From NCBI RefSeq assembly GCF_002282895.1, contig NZ_NRRB01000006.1, positions 62,001-126,000 on the forward strand: a DNA stretch of 64,000 nucleotides. Reading direction: 5' to 3'. A program made the translations under genes and the position numbers. Numbering within the stretch: position 1 is the stretch's first letter; the number at the start of each line of letters is the position of its first letter. Origin of the DNA: Paraferrimonas haliotis. Its GTDB lineage: Bacteria > Pseudomonadota > Gammaproteobacteria > Enterobacterales > Shewanellaceae. Of this stretch, positions 1-9,358 are shown piece by piece. The notes below the pieces were generated by a model. The model searched no databases and was not told the origin of the DNA. It saw nothing but the letters and a program-made list of their open reading frames with translations.

Positions 1-375
1 CAGTTTTTCGAGTTATCTCAAACCAGCGAGCGCGTTACTGTTGGCCTTAATCTAAAAACTCAGTCCGGTGAAAGTAAAGATTTAATTAAACTTGAAAACA
101 TCGAATTGACTCGAGAGCAAAGCAACCAAATAGCCTTGTTTGCTGAAACGGCAACCATCAATGTCATTAGAGATTACGAGGTGGTTGATAAGTTTTCGGT
201 GCGCCTGCCGGAATCGATATACGGTATCTTGGCATGCCCCAATGGCAATTGCATCAGTCATGACGAACCGGTATCGAGCCGTTTTTATGTACGCTCTAAA
301 GACAATTTAAGGCTCAAATGCCATTACTGTGAAAAAGAATTTCGCTGGCAATGGTTTAGTGATCTTAGCCGCTAG
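1..375 (+). CDS. pyrI: Aspartate carbamoyltransferase regulatory chain (3' part)
   Basis: This is the C-terminal 124 residues of PyrI, cut by the window edge; the reading frame is open from base 1. PyrI is the regulatory subunit of aspartate transcarbamoylase and binds ATP or CTP to tune the first committed step of pyrimidine synthesis. The fragment keeps the nucleotide-domain segment (VTVGLNL, KDLIKLEN) and the zinc domain with paired cysteines CPNGNC and CHYC, which hold the structural zinc that docks on PyrB. It ends KEFRWQWFSDLSR, a tail I do not recognise from E. coli. pyrB is presumably just upstream, outside the window. Confidence is high because both halves of the protein match the family. 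Confidence 0.95.
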   Translation, partial: QFFELSQTSERVTVGLNLKTQSGESKDLIKLENIELTREQSNQIALFAETATINVIRDYEVVDKFSVRLPESIYGILACPNGNCISHDEPVSSRFYVRSKDNLRLKCHYCEKEFRWQWFSDLSR

Positions 376-381
376 CGAAAC

Positions 382-413
382 CCTCCCCAGCATCAATGAA
401 CGCGTTGGGGAGG
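382..413 (+). terminator. Hairpin after pyrI, likely terminator
   Basis: CCTCCCCA (382-389) and TGGGGAGG (406-413) form a perfect 8-bp GC-rich stem with a 16-base loop, 7 bases after the pyrI stop. No clear T-run follows, so it is either a weak intrinsic terminator or an mRNA-end stabiliser. Confidence 0.5.
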
Positions 414-484
414 CCGCTTAAATTTCACCTTTTTATGAAATAGAACCTATAGTTAGTTCAAAGCGCTGACTAAGAGAGTGACCT

Positions 485-943
485 ATGAGTAACTTTATTC
501 AGGTTCGTGACGTTCTAAAAAGGCACCAACAATTACATCAAGATCTGGCTGAAAAATACCGTCAATTAGGCAGTCGTGCCAATGACGGTCGCGATGGCAT
601 GCTGTTTGACCTGTTAAGTGAACATCAACTGCGAATGGCTAATGCCATCAAGTCATACAAGGAACAGGCATCATTAGGGGTGGTAAACACCTTTTTTCAA
701 TTCACGGAAGATCCAACTAAAACCGACGCCATTACCGCTTTTACCGACTCAGATACTGCCCATCAACAGGAAGTCGAGCAACTGACCATGGCGCTAGACG
801 AACAGCTACTGAGCATATACGCCAACCTAAGAGAAACCAGTGCCACCCATGAGGTGCAAGAGTTATTCGACAATCTTTGCAACCACTTGCAGCAACAAAA
901 AATCCGGTTGGCGACTGATTTAGCCACCTTACCGGATTTATAA
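485..943 (+). CDS. Conserved-looking all-helical hypothetical protein
   Basis: This 152-residue protein has no motif I recognise. It lacks a signal peptide and membrane segments and is predicted almost entirely alpha-helical, with heptad-like stretches (VLKRHQQLHQDLAEKYRQL, LYTs-poor and Gln/Leu-rich toward the C terminus). Several His/Glu-containing helices give it the general look of a ferritin-like or four-helix-bundle cytosolic protein, but no canonical iron-binding ExxH pair is convincing. The ATG is preceded by GAGTGACCT. It lies alone between the pyrI hairpin and the 3' end of metH, only 15 bases from the convergent metH stop, so it is probably monocistronic. Function unknown. Confidence 0.7.
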   Translation: MSNFIQVRDVLKRHQQLHQDLAEKYRQLGSRANDGRDGMLFDLLSEHQLRMANAIKSYKEQASLGVVNTFFQFTEDPTKTDAITAFTDSDTAHQQEVEQLTMALDEQLLSIYANLRETSATHEVQELFDNLCNHLQQQKIRLATDLATLPDL

Positions 944-958
944 AGCATTATGGATTAG

Positions 959-3900
959 TTAGTCGGGGTCGTAATCAAGTACGGGTCTGAGCCACTTTTC
1001 CGCCTCAGATTGGCTCATGCCTTTACGTTTTGCGTAATCGAGCAACTGGTCTTTACCTATGTGAGTAATGCCAAAATAGCGGGAATCTGGGTTGGCAAAA
1101 TACCAGCCTGATACCGCTGCAGTTGGGTACATGGCAAAACTTTCGGTAATTTCTAAGCCAATCGTTTTGTTGGGTTCAAGCAACGTCCACAATAGCCCTT
1201 TTTCAGTATGATCAGGGCAAGCGGAATAGCCTGGTGCAGGGCGAATTCCCTTATACTTTTCTTTTATTAACGCTTGATTATCTAGGTCCTCGCTTGCGGC
1301 ATAGCCCCAAAACTCTTTGCGAACTCGCTCGTGCAGTCGCTCTGCTAACGCCTCGGCTAAGCGATCGGCTAAGGCCTTAATCATAATAGCGTTGTAGTCA
1401 TCGTGATCCGCTTCGAAGCGAGCGATATGCTCGTCAATACCAATACCTGCGGTAACCGCAAAGGCGCCCATGTAGTCTGGGCAACCGGATGTTTTCGGAG
1501 CGACAAAGTCCGCTAAGCAGAAGTTATGGTTGCCAGCGCGCTCAATTTGTTGGCGTAAATGGTGCAGGGTTATGCTCACGTCGGTGCGTGTATCATCCTG
1601 ATAAAGCTCAATGTCATCATGGTTGACTGTGTTTGCCGGATACAAACCAAAAACGGCACGAGCGGTAAGCCATTTTTCATCGATAATGCGTTTGAGCATG
1701 GCGCGACCGTCCTGATACAGCTTGGTCGCTTCTTCCCCGACAACGTTATCATCGAGTATGTCTGGGTATTTGCCATGCAACTCCCAACTTCTAAAAAATG
1801 GCGTCCAGTCGATACGGTCTAACAAGTCTTCAAGCGGGTAGTCGTTGATCACCTGTCGCCCAAGTTGCGCTGGTTTAACCGCTTGATAGTTGCTCCAATC
1901 TTGACTCGAGCGATTGTCGCGAGCCGCTTCTATGCTCACTAGCTTTTTGCGCGACCCTTGGGCCAAACGCTTTTCTCGCAACGCTTGGTACTCGCTTTTA
2001 CGCTCCTCAACCAAGCCTTGACGTTGTTGTTTTGATAGCAAGGCGCTTACCACGGGTACGGTGCGCGAGGCGTCGGTAACGTAAATGGCGCCGGCTGGAT
2101 AATGAGGATCAATTTTAACGGCAGTGTGAATTTTTGAGGTGGTTGCGCCGCCAATAATAACCGGAATGTTAATGCCATTGTTGTGCAGCGTTTTAACGTT
2201 ATGCACCATTTCATCTAGAGAAGGCGTAATAAGCCCTGACATACCAATAACGTCAATGTGCTCTTGTTCAATGGTTTCCATGACTTTTTCAATGGTCACC
2301 ATTACGCCTAAGTCGATCACCTCAAAACCGTTACACTGCAAAACCACGGCGACAATGTTCTTACCAATATCGTGAACATCCCCTTTAACGGTCAGCATTA
2401 ATACCTTGCCAGCGGCTTTAGCTTCTACCTTTTCAGCTTCAATATACGGGTTTAAATAGGCGACAGCTTTTTTCATTACCCGCGCCGATTTAACCACCTG
2501 GGGTAAAAACATTTTGCCGCTGCCAAACAAATCGCCGACGACATTCATGCCATCCATTAAAGGACCTTCAATCACATCAAGAGGCCGATTCGCTTGGCGT
2601 CTAGCATCTTCAGTATCTTGGTCAATGTACTCGGTAATGCCCTTGACTAATGCGTGGCTGAGGCGTTTTTCAACCGGCCATTCTCGCCAACTTAAATCTT
2701 CTGTAGCGGCTTGTTTGGTGCCTTCGCCTATGTAGCTTTGAGCGGTTTCTAAGAGCTGTTCGGTGGCTTCAGCGTGGCGATTGAGTACTACGTCTTCAAC
2801 CAAGTCTTTTAACTTCGGCTCAATGTCGTCATAAATAGCTAACTGTCCCGCATTTACAATGCCCATGGTAAGGCCTTGTTTAATGGCGTGATATAAAAAT
2901 ACCGCGTGAATGGCCTCTCGCACCGGGTTGTTTCCTCTAAAGCTAAAAGAAACATTGGAAACACCGCCTGAAATCATAGCGTGGGGTAGGTTTTGTTTGA
3001 TGTATCGGGTTGCATCAATAAAGTCGACCGCATAGTTGTTGTGCTCTTCGATACCGGTAGCAATGGCAAAAATGTTGGGGTCAAAAATGATGTCTTCTGG
3101 TGGAAATCCCACGGTTTGAGTAAGCAAGTCGTAGGCTCGCTGACAGATTTCGATTTTACGTTCGGCGGTATCGGCCTGGCCTTGTTCGTCAAACGCCATT
3201 ACAATCGCGGCGGCACCATAGCGACGAATTAACTTAGCTTGCTCAATGAAAATGGCCTCGCCTTCCTTCATGGATATGGAGTTAACAATGCCTTTGCCTT
3301 GGATACACTTTAGCCCCGCCTCCATGACTTCCCATTTAGACGAATCCAACATAATTGGAACTCGAGCAATGTCCGGCTCTGCAGCAATCAGGTTTAAAAA
3401 GCGTACCATCGCCGCTTTTGAATCCAGCATGCCTTCATCCATGTTGATGTCGATGATCTGGGCGCCGTTTTCCACTTGTTGGCGAGCAACATCCAAGGCT
3501 GTTTCGTAATCTTCTTCTTTAATTAACCGCAGAAAACGGGCGGAGCCGGTGACGTTGGTTCGCTCTCCGACATTGACGAACAATGACTCATCACTAATGG
3601 TAAGCGGCTCAAGCCCAGCCAAACGACAGGCGACGGTTAGCTTAGGTGCTTGTCGTGGTGCATGTTGCTCAACAGCGGCTTTAATTACTGATATGTGCTC
3701 TGGAGTGGTGCCACAACAGCCCCCTACAATATTCAGCATACCTTGCGCAGCCCATTGCTCAATGATGGCCGCCATTTGCTCTGGGGTTTCGTCATAGCCA
3801 CCAAACTCGTTAGGCAGACCTGCATTTGGGTGAGCGGAGACGGCGCATTCACTGATTTTATGCAACTCTTGGATGTAAGGGCCAAGCTCTTTAGGACCTA

Positions 3901-4660
3901 ATGCGCAGTTTAGTCCTATGCTAATCGGCTTTACATGGCGCAAGCTATTGTAAAAAGCTTCCGTGGTTTGGCCGGTTAGAGTGCGACCTGAGGCATCGGT
4001 GATGGTGCCTGAAATCATCACAGGTAATGAAAACCCAAGTTTTTCGAAGACAGTTTCTACCGCGAAAAGGGCAGCTTTTGCATTAAGGGTATCGAATATG
4101 GTTTCCACCAAAATGATATCAACGCCGCCTTTTATGAGCGCTTCTGTTGACTCGCAATAAGCCTCTACCATGGTGTCAAAGTCGATGTTTCGATAGCCTG
4201 GGTCGTTGACATCTGGGCTAATAGAGCAGGTACGGTTGGTGGGTCCTAGCACACCAGCAACGAAGCGCTCGATGCCGGTTTGAGCACTGACATCGGCCGC
4301 TGCTTTACGCGCAATCACGGCCGATTGATAGTTAATTTCTGCCGATATCGACTCCATCTCATAGTCAGCCATGGCGATGCTGGTGGCATTAAAACTGTTG
4401 GTTTCTATAATATCGGCGCCGGCGAGTAAGTATTGACGATGAATGTCATAGATGGCATCGGCTTGGGTGATAGACAGTAGGTCGTTATTGCCTTTTAGAT
4501 CGCTCGGCCAGTCACTAAAACGTTGGCCTCTAAAGTCGGCCTCTTCAAACTTCAATGCCTGAATCATGGTGCCCATGGCCCCATCTAAGATCAAGATGCG
4601 ACGTTGTAATTGCTGCTCGAGCAAACTGTGGGCTTGAAGTTGATTCGGCAAAGGCGTCAT
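959..4660 (-). CDS. metH: Cobalamin-dependent methionine synthase
   Basis: MetH moves the methyl group of 5-methyltetrahydrofolate to homocysteine through methylcobalamin, giving methionine in the cytosol. The 1233 residues match E. coli MetH (1227) end to end. The homocysteine domain comes first, with a zinc Cys and the [10 protein letters not shown] pair near residues 315-325; the pterin-binding domain follows ([10 protein letters not shown], about 365); then the B12 cap and Rossmann domain with the cobalt-ligand motif DVHDIG near 775; and last the AdoMet reactivation domain, including [12 protein letters not shown]. The ATG has a GGAA ribosome site. It is divergent from the btu uptake operon, so the enzyme sits beside the genes supplying its cofactor. 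MetJ-type boxes lie just upstream and a metR gene is 3.5 kb away, so both methionine regulators may act here. Confidence 0.98.
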   Translation of the reverse strand: MTPLPNQLQAHSLLEQQLQRRILILDGAMGTMIQALKFEEADFRGQRFSDWPSDLKGNNDLLSITQADAIYDIHRQYLLAGADIIETNSFNATSIAMADYEMESISAEINYQSAVIARKAAADVSAQTGIERFVAGVLGPTNRTCSISPDVNDPGYRNIDFDTMVEAYCESTEALIKGGVDIILVETIFDTLNAKAALFAVETVFEKLGFSLPVMISGTITDASGRTLTGQTTEAFYNSLRHVKPISIGLNCALGPKELGPYIQELHKISECAVSAHPNAGLPNEFGGYDETPEQMAAIIEQWAAQGMLNIVGGCCGTTPEHISVIKAAVEQHAPRQAPKLTVACRLAGLEPLTISDESLFVNVGERTNVTGSARFLRLIKEEDYETALDVARQQVENGAQIIDINMDEGMLDSKAAMVRFLNLIAAEPDIARVPIMLDSSKWEVMEAGLKCIQGKGIVNSISMKEGEAIFIEQAKLIRRYGAAAIVMAFDEQGQADTAERKIEICQRAYDLLTQTVGFPPEDIIFDPNIFAIATGIEEHNNYAVDFIDATRYIKQNLPHAMISGGVSNVSFSFRGNNPVREAIHAVFLYHAIKQGLTMGIVNAGQLAIYDDIEPKLKDLVEDVVLNRHAEATEQLLETAQSYIGEGTKQAATEDLSWREWPVEKRLSHALVKGITEYIDQDTEDARRQANRPLDVIEGPLMDGMNVVGDLFGSGKMFLPQVVKSARVMKKAVAYLNPYIEAEKVEAKAAGKVLMLTVKGDVHDIGKNIVAVVLQCNGFEVIDLGVMVTIEKVMETIEQEHIDVIGMSGLITPSLDEMVHNVKTLHNNGINIPVIIGGATTSKIHTAVKIDPHYPAGAIYVTDASRTVPVVSALLSKQQRQGLVEERKSEYQALREKRLAQGSRKKLVSIEAARDNRSSQDWSNYQAVKPAQLGRQVINDYPLEDLLDRIDWTPFFRSWELHGKYPDILDDNVVGEEATKLYQDGRAMLKRIIDEKWLTARAVFGLYPANTVNHDDIELYQDDTRTDVSITLHHLRQQIERAGNHNFCLADFVAPKTSGCPDYMGAFAVTAGIGIDEHIARFEADHDDYNAIMIKALADRLAEALAERLHERVRKEFWGYAASEDLDNQALIKEKYKGIRPAPGYSACPDHTEKGLLWTLLEPNKTIGLEITESFAMYPTAAVSGWYFANPDSRYFGITHIGKDQLLDYAKRKGMSQSEAEKWLRPVLDYDPD

Positions 4661-4689
4661 TTACGGCATTCCTGTTTTGGGCTTGACGA

Positions 4690-4721
4690 AGATATATAGA
4701 CATTTATACGTATAGACGGCT
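4690..4721. promoter_or_regulatory. Tandem MetJ-type met boxes in front of metH
   Basis: Four adjoining 8-base units resemble the MetJ consensus AGACGTCT: AGATATAT (4690, 5/8), AGACATTT (4698, 6/8), ATACGTAT (4706, 6/8) and AGACGGCT (4714, 7/8). The exact 8-base phasing is typical of MetJ operators, where repressor dimers bind side by side. They lie 30-61 bases before the metH ATG, overlapping the AT-rich stretch that would hold its promoter, so repression of metH by MetJ-SAM is the simplest reading. They are about 80 bases upstream of the probable btuD promoter. No metJ gene is in the window. Confidence 0.65.
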
Positions 4722-4802
4722 ATATTAATTGAGTTCGCACATGGAGGCAATCTAACAATTTGAGTTTTGTTCATTGTCGATTGAGATGGCGCTCCACTGT
4801 GC

Positions 4803-4830
4803 TTGATTCGGCGATGAAACTAAGCATAAT
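4803..4830 (+). promoter_or_regulatory. Probable sigma-70 promoter of the btu operon
   Basis: TTGATT (4803-4808) and CATAAT (4825-4830) are separated by 16 bases. The predicted start, near 4837, leaves a leader of only about 20 bases before the btuD TTG codon. That is too short for a cobalamin riboswitch downstream of this promoter. Confidence 0.5.
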
Positions 4831-4856
4831 CAAGGTTTATAGAAAAAGGAATTACA

Positions 4857-5672
4857 TTGACCTGCCAACAGAGCCAAAATCATCAACTTCGCATAAGAAA
4901 TCTCAGCTGGCATGTGGCGGGCAAGGCGATTTTGGAGCAAGTGAGTGTTGACTACCACTCAGGGGAGCTGCTGGGAGTGATAGGCCCAAACGGCGCCGGC
5001 AAGTCGAGCCTACTGCGATGCATCTATCGTTACATAAATAATTATCAGGGCTCGATTGAATTTGAGGGCCAGTCGCTACAAAACTACTCACGGCTGCAAT
5101 TGGCGCAACGCATGTCGGTAGTACTTCAGCATAATGAAACCAACAGCGATGCGAATGTATTGCAGTGGATATCACTAGGGCGCACTCCATTTCGCAGCTG
5201 GCGCCCAAGAATTCAGCAACAAGAGCAGCAAATACTGCAAAGCGTTACCGAGCTGATGCAACTAGAGGATTTACTGGCGCAACCTATTAGCAAGCTTTCC
5301 GGCGGGGAATTACAGCGCTGTGTGATTGCCAGAGCCTTGGTGCAACAACCATCGCTGTTGTTACTGGATGAACCGACCAATCACTTGGACGTCGGCCATC
5401 AAATGCAAATCATGGCGGCAATCAAAGGCCTAAGCATTGGCAGCATTGCTTGCATACATGATTTAAACTTGGCGGCCGCCTACTGCGACCGACTGCTGTT
5501 ACTTAATAATGGCCGAGTGGTGGCCATGGGTACGCCTGCTCAAGTGCTAACACAAGAGAATTTACGAGCCGTATTTGGCGTTCACTGTCGTGTGGATATT
5601 GACGCTACAGGCAGGTTGTCACTTCGATATCATTACCCTCAACCGGGCGAAATTGAGACCTTACATGGCTAA
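4857..5672 (+). CDS. btuD: Vitamin B12 ABC transporter ATP-binding protein
   Basis: This is the cytosolic ATPase of a FecCD/BtuCD-type importer (271 residues). In order it shows Walker A GPNGAGKSS (about residues 44-52), the Q-loop region VVLQHNET, the ABC signature LSGGELQRC, Walker B LLLLDEPTNHLD and the H-loop CIHDLN. The best start is TTG, with AGGA six bases upstream; the next ATG codons fall inside the domain. It is the first gene of btuD-btuC-cobO-btuF, and its end overlaps the btuC start by 8 bases. Sequence alone could also fit a haem or siderophore importer; cobO and the BtuF-like binding protein in the same operon are what point to corrinoids. Confidence 0.88.
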   Translation: MTCQQSQNHQLRIRNLSWHVAGKAILEQVSVDYHSGELLGVIGPNGAGKSSLLRCIYRYINNYQGSIEFEGQSLQNYSRLQLAQRMSVVLQHNETNSDANVLQWISLGRTPFRSWRPRIQQQEQQILQSVTELMQLEDLLAQPISKLSGGELQRCVIARALVQQPSLLLLDEPTNHLDVGHQMQIMAAIKGLSIGSIACIHDLNLAAAYCDRLLLLNNGRVVAMGTPAQVLTQENLRAVFGVHCRVDIDATGRLSLRYHYPQPGEIETLHG

Positions 5673-6717
5673 AGCAAAAAAAGCGCTCAATGATACGCCG
5701 CCTTGGTTATGGCCTACCTTGCTGTTGGCAAGCTTACTCGTGCCATTTGCAGCCATCAGTGTTGGTAGTTTATCCATCCCCATAACTGAGGTAATGATGA
5801 CTCTGCTCCCGCAAGCGTGGACGCCGAGTTCGCTGGCGGATTCGCCGTCACAACTGACCTACACAGTCGTATGGGAGCTACGCTTACCGAGAACATTAAT
5901 GGCGATGTTAGCGGGAGCCAGTTTGGCCATGTCTGGGTTCGTTCTCCAAAGTGTGACTCGTAACCCTTTGGCTGATCCTTATTTGTTTGGCATCTCTTCC
6001 GGTGCTTCATTTGGAGCGGTGGTGACACTCACGGGGGCTTTTGGTGCCGCCTCACTTTGGTTACCTATCGGCGCCTTTGTCGGGGCTTTGTTAGCCATCA
6101 CTATCGTCATCGCGCTCATGGGACGGCAAAGCTATCGGCAGGCTGAACGCATGTTGTTAGCCGGCGTTGCGGTGTCCTTTTTATTCAGCGCGCTGAGTTC
6201 CGGGCTTATTTATGGAGCCGATGCCAATGCCATTGCCAGTGTGTTGTTTTGGAATATGGGCAGTGTTGCGAGGGTGCAGTGGCAGCAATTGTGGCAGCCC
6301 GCGAGCGCCTTGCTCATTGCACTGCTGTTTTTTCTATGGAATCGCCGCTCAATTGAAGCCTTAGCTGCCGGAGACGAAGCGGCTCATAGTTTAGGTGTCA
6401 AAGTAGCGCAAACGCGAATAGCGGCGCTGGTGATGGCTGCTTTAGTTACCGCAATCGTAGTGTCTTTATGCGGCGGAATCGGTTTTGTTGGGCTGGTTAT
6501 TCCTCATTTAGTCCGCTTGCTGAATCGCGCTTGCGGTTGGCAAATGAGCTGGTTACAACATTTACTGGTCAGTCTCGCCCTAGGCGCAATATTTTTGGTC
6601 GTAGTAGACGCTATGGCGCGACTCATACTGCCGATGCAAGAGCTTCCTCTGGGGGTTATTACCGCCAGCATTGGTTCGATTTTCTTTATTTATCTTTTGG
6701 GCCGAGTGCGCTCTTAA
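5665..6717 (+). CDS. btuC: Vitamin B12 ABC transporter permease
   Basis: A FecCD-family inner-membrane permease of 350 residues with about ten hydrophobic segments. Family landmarks include RLPRTLMAMLAGASLAMSG near residue 70, RNPLADPYLFGISSGAS near 97, and GGIGFVGLVIPHLVR near 275, which is the coupling region that contacts the ATPase. I place the start at the ATG overlapping the btuD stop (ATGGCTAA), which fits translational coupling; a longer in-frame extension runs back inside btuD and is unlikely. BtuC dimers form the pore through which BtuF delivers cobalamin. The order here is D-C-cobO-F, and no outer-membrane receptor btuB lies in the window. Confidence 0.9.
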   Translation: MAKAKKALNDTPPWLWPTLLLASLLVPFAAISVGSLSIPITEVMMTLLPQAWTPSSLADSPSQLTYTVVWELRLPRTLMAMLAGASLAMSGFVLQSVTRNPLADPYLFGISSGASFGAVVTLTGAFGAASLWLPIGAFVGALLAITIVIALMGRQSYRQAERMLLAGVAVSFLFSALSSGLIYGADANAIASVLFWNMGSVARVQWQQLWQPASALLIALLFFLWNRRSIEALAAGDEAAHSLGVKVAQTRIAALVMAALVTAIVVSLCGGIGFVGLVIPHLVRLLNRACGWQMSWLQHLLVSLALGAIFLVVVDAMARLILPMQELPLGVITASIGSIFFIYLLGRVRS

Positions 6718-6739
6718 CCATTTAAAAGGGATGTTAACC

Positions 6740-7336
6740 ATGTCAGATAATGAACAGCGCCATAAACAGCGCCAACAAAAACTAAAACAAAAAGTTGATG
6801 ACAAAGTGGCTCAAGCACAAAAGGAGCAAGGTGTGCTGTTGGTTATCACGGGCAATGGCAAAGGCAAAACAACCGCTGGCTTTGGCAATGTCATGAGAGC
6901 GGTTGGTCATGGGCAAAAAGCGGCGGTCGTGCAGTTTATAAAAGGGCAGTGGGATTGTGGCGAGCGCATGGTTTTGCAACAACAAGGCGTGCCCTTTGAA
7001 GTCATGGCCACCGGCTTTACCTGGGAGACTCAAAATAAAGCCGCTGACATCGCCGCCGCCGAAAAAGCTTGGGCACAGGCTAAAGCATGGCTGCAAGATG
7101 ACAGCATCGATATGGTGCTCCTCGACGAGATGACCTACATGCTTAGCTATCACTATCTCGACATTGATGAGGTTTTGAATACTTTATCGTCCCGGCCTGC
7201 TCAACAACACGTTATTGTGACCGGCCGCCAAGCTCACCGACGCTTAATTGAATTAGCCGATACGGTGAGCGACGTTACACCCGTAAAGCACGCCTTTGAA
7301 GCCGGTATTAAAGCGCAAAAAGGCTTGGATTACTGA
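6740..7336 (+). CDS. cobO: Corrinoid adenosyltransferase (CobO/BtuR type)
   Basis: The enzyme transfers the adenosyl group of ATP to cob(I)alamin or cobinamide, making adenosylcobalamin from salvaged corrinoids. At 198 residues it is close to E. coli BtuR (196). The P-loop-like GNGKGKTTAGFG lies near residue 42, followed by VVQFIKGQWDCGER, TGFTWET and the Walker-B-like VLLDEMTYML. An upstream in-frame ATG exists at 6731, but AAGGG ends directly against it; the ATG at 6740 has proper 9-base spacing. Its TGA overlaps the btuF ATG by one base. A Lys/Gln-rich N terminus precedes the fold, as in other CobO proteins. Its presence identifies the surrounding transporter as a B12 system. Confidence 0.95.
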   Translation: MSDNEQRHKQRQQKLKQKVDDKVAQAQKEQGVLLVITGNGKGKTTAGFGNVMRAVGHGQKAAVVQFIKGQWDCGERMVLQQQGVPFEVMATGFTWETQNKAADIAAAEKAWAQAKAWLQDDSIDMVLLDEMTYMLSYHYLDIDEVLNTLSSRPAQQHVIVTGRQAHRRLIELADTVSDVTPVKHAFEAGIKAQKGLDY

Positions 7337-8184
7337 TGGTCTATCAACGGCTTTGCGGGCTGGGTTACCTGTTCCTTGCTCTGTGCCTACTAACCATTAG
7401 CAGCGCGTCAGCCAGCTCAAATCCATCTCAGCGAATTGTTGCCTTATCGCCTCATGTGGTTGAACTGCTGTTTTCGCTAGGGGTAGGAGATCGCATTGTT
7501 GCAACCGTTGAACATGCTGATTACCCAAAAGCCGCCAATGACATACCCAGAATTGGTAATGTGCATGGCTTATCTTTTGAGGCCATTATTGCGCTTGAGC
7601 CGGATTTGATTTTGGCGTGGGAGGGGGGAACACCAAAGCCTCAGTTACAGCGTCTGGCCGAGCTGGGGATCCCTGTTGCATACTCGCACAGTAAAACCAT
7701 CAGCGAATTGCCGGAGCAGTTGGCTCAACTGGGAGCGCTGGTGGGGCGAGAGTCGCAGGCACAACAGCTAATCACACAAGTTAATGAAGAGCTTACGAAA
7801 CTGTCTGCACAAAACCGTCAGATAGCTAAGGTCCGTTTGTTCTATCAGCTGTGGGATATGCCGTTAATGACGGTCGCGAAAGGCTCTTGGGTACACAGTT
7901 TAATAGAGGTTTGTCATGGCGATAATGTGTTTGCAGGGTTAGCCAAAGCTTACCCGCAAGTTAGTGTAGAGCAGGTACTTAAACAGCAACCTCAGTTGAT
8001 CGTTATCGCCCAACAACAAACGCCTGAGCGGGTCGCTTTTTGGGAGAAGTGGCAACAACTCCCAGCGGTTGCTAATAAGCAGCTTGTGTTCTTAAACCCT
8101 GATATCTTACACCGTCCTACACTGCGTACCCTCGAGGGTGTTAAGCAACTTTGCGGCGCCATTGCGACGGCGGCAGAGCAATAA
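7336..8184 (+). CDS. btuF: Periplasmic vitamin B12-binding protein
   Basis: A 282-residue class III solute-binding protein. Residues 1-27 look like a Sec signal peptide ending near ASASS. The mature part begins QRIVALSPHVVELLFSLG and continues with the usual two-lobe pattern (ALEPDLILAWEGGTPK, EVCHGDNVFAG, YPQVSVEQVL, PQLIVIA), which lines up well with E. coli BtuF. BtuF captures cobalamin in the periplasm and docks on BtuCD. The ATG overlaps the cobO stop (TGATG), so translation is probably coupled. The gene ends 6 bases before the end of the convergent metR. Confidence 0.92.
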   Translation: MVYQRLCGLGYLFLALCLLTISSASASSNPSQRIVALSPHVVELLFSLGVGDRIVATVEHADYPKAANDIPRIGNVHGLSFEAIIALEPDLILAWEGGTPKPQLQRLAELGIPVAYSHSKTISELPEQLAQLGALVGRESQAQQLITQVNEELTKLSAQNRQIAKVRLFYQLWDMPLMTVAKGSWVHSLIEVCHGDNVFAGLAKAYPQVSVEQVLKQQPQLIVIAQQQTPERVAFWEKWQQLPAVANKQLVFLNPDILHRPTLRTLEGVKQLCGAIATAAEQ

Positions 8185-8190
8185 AATAAC

Positions 8191-9099
8191 TTAAGCGGCC
8201 TTGCGCTTGTCCTTGATGGTGGCTTGTTGGCAAACCAGCTCAAGCCATGCTTCTACATAACGATTAACCGGGCTAGCAGCAGGCAAAGCGGCGTACAGAG
8301 CTCGTTGCAACCCCTTGGCTCCTAATGGGCGACTGGTAAGGTGCATGCCAACGCCGTCAGCTAAAGCCCATGATGGCAACGCGCTAACACCATCTCCAGA
8401 TGCAACTCGTTGCAGCATCATCATGGTCAGCTCGCATTGCTTTTGAGCAGCCACGTCGATTCCAGAGGGTTGCATAAAGTAATTTACTACGTCCAGTTGC
8501 TCGATTGCTACGGGATAGCTGATGAGGGTTTCGCCTGCTAAATCCTGCGGGACAATGTAACTTTTTTCAGCCAACGGATGTTGCGGGCTCATGACTAAAT
8601 CCATCTGATAATCAAACAGGTGTTGGTAGCTAATGCGTGTTGAGCTAGCACTGTCTGAGGTCAGCACCATATCCAACTCACCTTGTTCCAATGCTTCTAG
8701 AGAGTCCTGTTTAAATTTGGCGGTAAGCTCAATATCAACTTGAGGGTACTTTGCCCTAAATTGCTCCATCAATGGTTTCAGCCAACGATAGCAGGAGTAA
8801 CTTTCAACACCAATCACTAGGGTTTGGCTCACGTTGGCAAGGCCTTGGCGCAGTTGCTGCTCCTGCTCCACCACCATAGGCATAATGGTTTCTGCCAGAT
8901 CCACGAGCTTTTGTCCTTCTGGAGTGAAGCGCAAAGGCTTACTTTTACGAATAAAAAGCGGTGCATCAATGCGAGTCTCAAGCTCTTTAATTTGATGGGA
9001 CAATGCCGATTGAGTCACGAAACGTTTTCCTGCCGCTGCTGCAAGACTTCCGCTTTCTTTTAACGCGAGCAAAGTTTTTAGATGTCGTAGCTCTATCAT
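8191..9099 (-). CDS. metR: LysR-type methionine regulator MetR
   Basis: A LysR-family activator of 302 residues. The N-terminal winged helix (MIELRHLKTLLALKESGSLA, then TQSALSHQIKELE) and the segment LFIRKSKPLRFTPEGQKL match MetR particularly closely, as do VIGVESYSCYRWLKP and GELDMVLTSD in the homocysteine-sensing domain. In relatives MetR, with homocysteine as co-effector, activates metE and metH. I start at the ATG at 9099 because GGAG is 8 bases ahead and the residue order then equals E. coli MetR; an upstream in-frame codon would add 7 residues. It is convergent with btuF and lies near metH, supporting a methionine/B12 neighbourhood. Confidence 0.92.
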   Translation of the reverse strand: MIELRHLKTLLALKESGSLAAAAGKRFVTQSALSHQIKELETRIDAPLFIRKSKPLRFTPEGQKLVDLAETIMPMVVEQEQQLRQGLANVSQTLVIGVESYSCYRWLKPLMEQFRAKYPQVDIELTAKFKQDSLEALEQGELDMVLTSDSASSTRISYQHLFDYQMDLVMSPQHPLAEKSYIVPQDLAGETLISYPVAIEQLDVVNYFMQPSGIDVAAQKQCELTMMMLQRVASGDGVSALPSWALADGVGMHLTSRPLGAKGLQRALYAALPAASPVNRYVEAWLELVCQQATIKDKRKAA

Positions 9100-9278
9100 G
9101 GCATTAGCTCCTATTTTCAAAGGGTAAATTGAAAAAATATAATCATGTTAATCCATTGTTAAATTAAGCTATCACTAATGCATAAAGGGATCTAGTACAG
9201 AAACGTAATTAAATTACCTGAGGGTGTGCAAAACATTGTTATTTATGGCTTTTTATGGTGTTGCGATTTAAGCAATGT

Positions 9279-9294
9279 CACGTTGCGCAACGTG
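9279..9294. promoter_or_regulatory. Perfect 16-bp palindrome between queG and metR
   Basis: CACGTTGCGCAACGTG is its own reverse complement. It lies about 180 bases upstream of the metR ATG and 65 bases after the queG stop. No T-run follows it on either strand and the arms leave no loop, so it fits a dimeric-regulator operator better than a terminator. It matches no operator I know well, and it is not the MetR consensus TGAA-N5-TTCA. The rest of 9100-9358 is AT-rich and shows no gene. Confidence 0.5.
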
Positions 9295-9358
9295 GGGTAA
9301 GCGTTATGTGTGAATATTTATGCTTAAAATGAAATGTTTTATTGGTAAAGATGATGTT

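Noticed and set aside
4722..4856. Possible cobalamin riboswitch before btuD, suggested by CTCCACTG and a B12-transport gene downstream
   Set aside because: No B12-box consensus is present, and the likely promoter at 4803-4830 leaves only about 20 bases of leader.
4857..5672. Haem or siderophore ABC importer instead of B12
   Set aside because: The ATPase and permease alone would allow it, but cobO lies inside the operon and the binding protein aligns with BtuF.
9279..9294. Palindrome as the queG terminator
   Set aside because: The two arms meet without a loop and no T-run follows on the minus strand.
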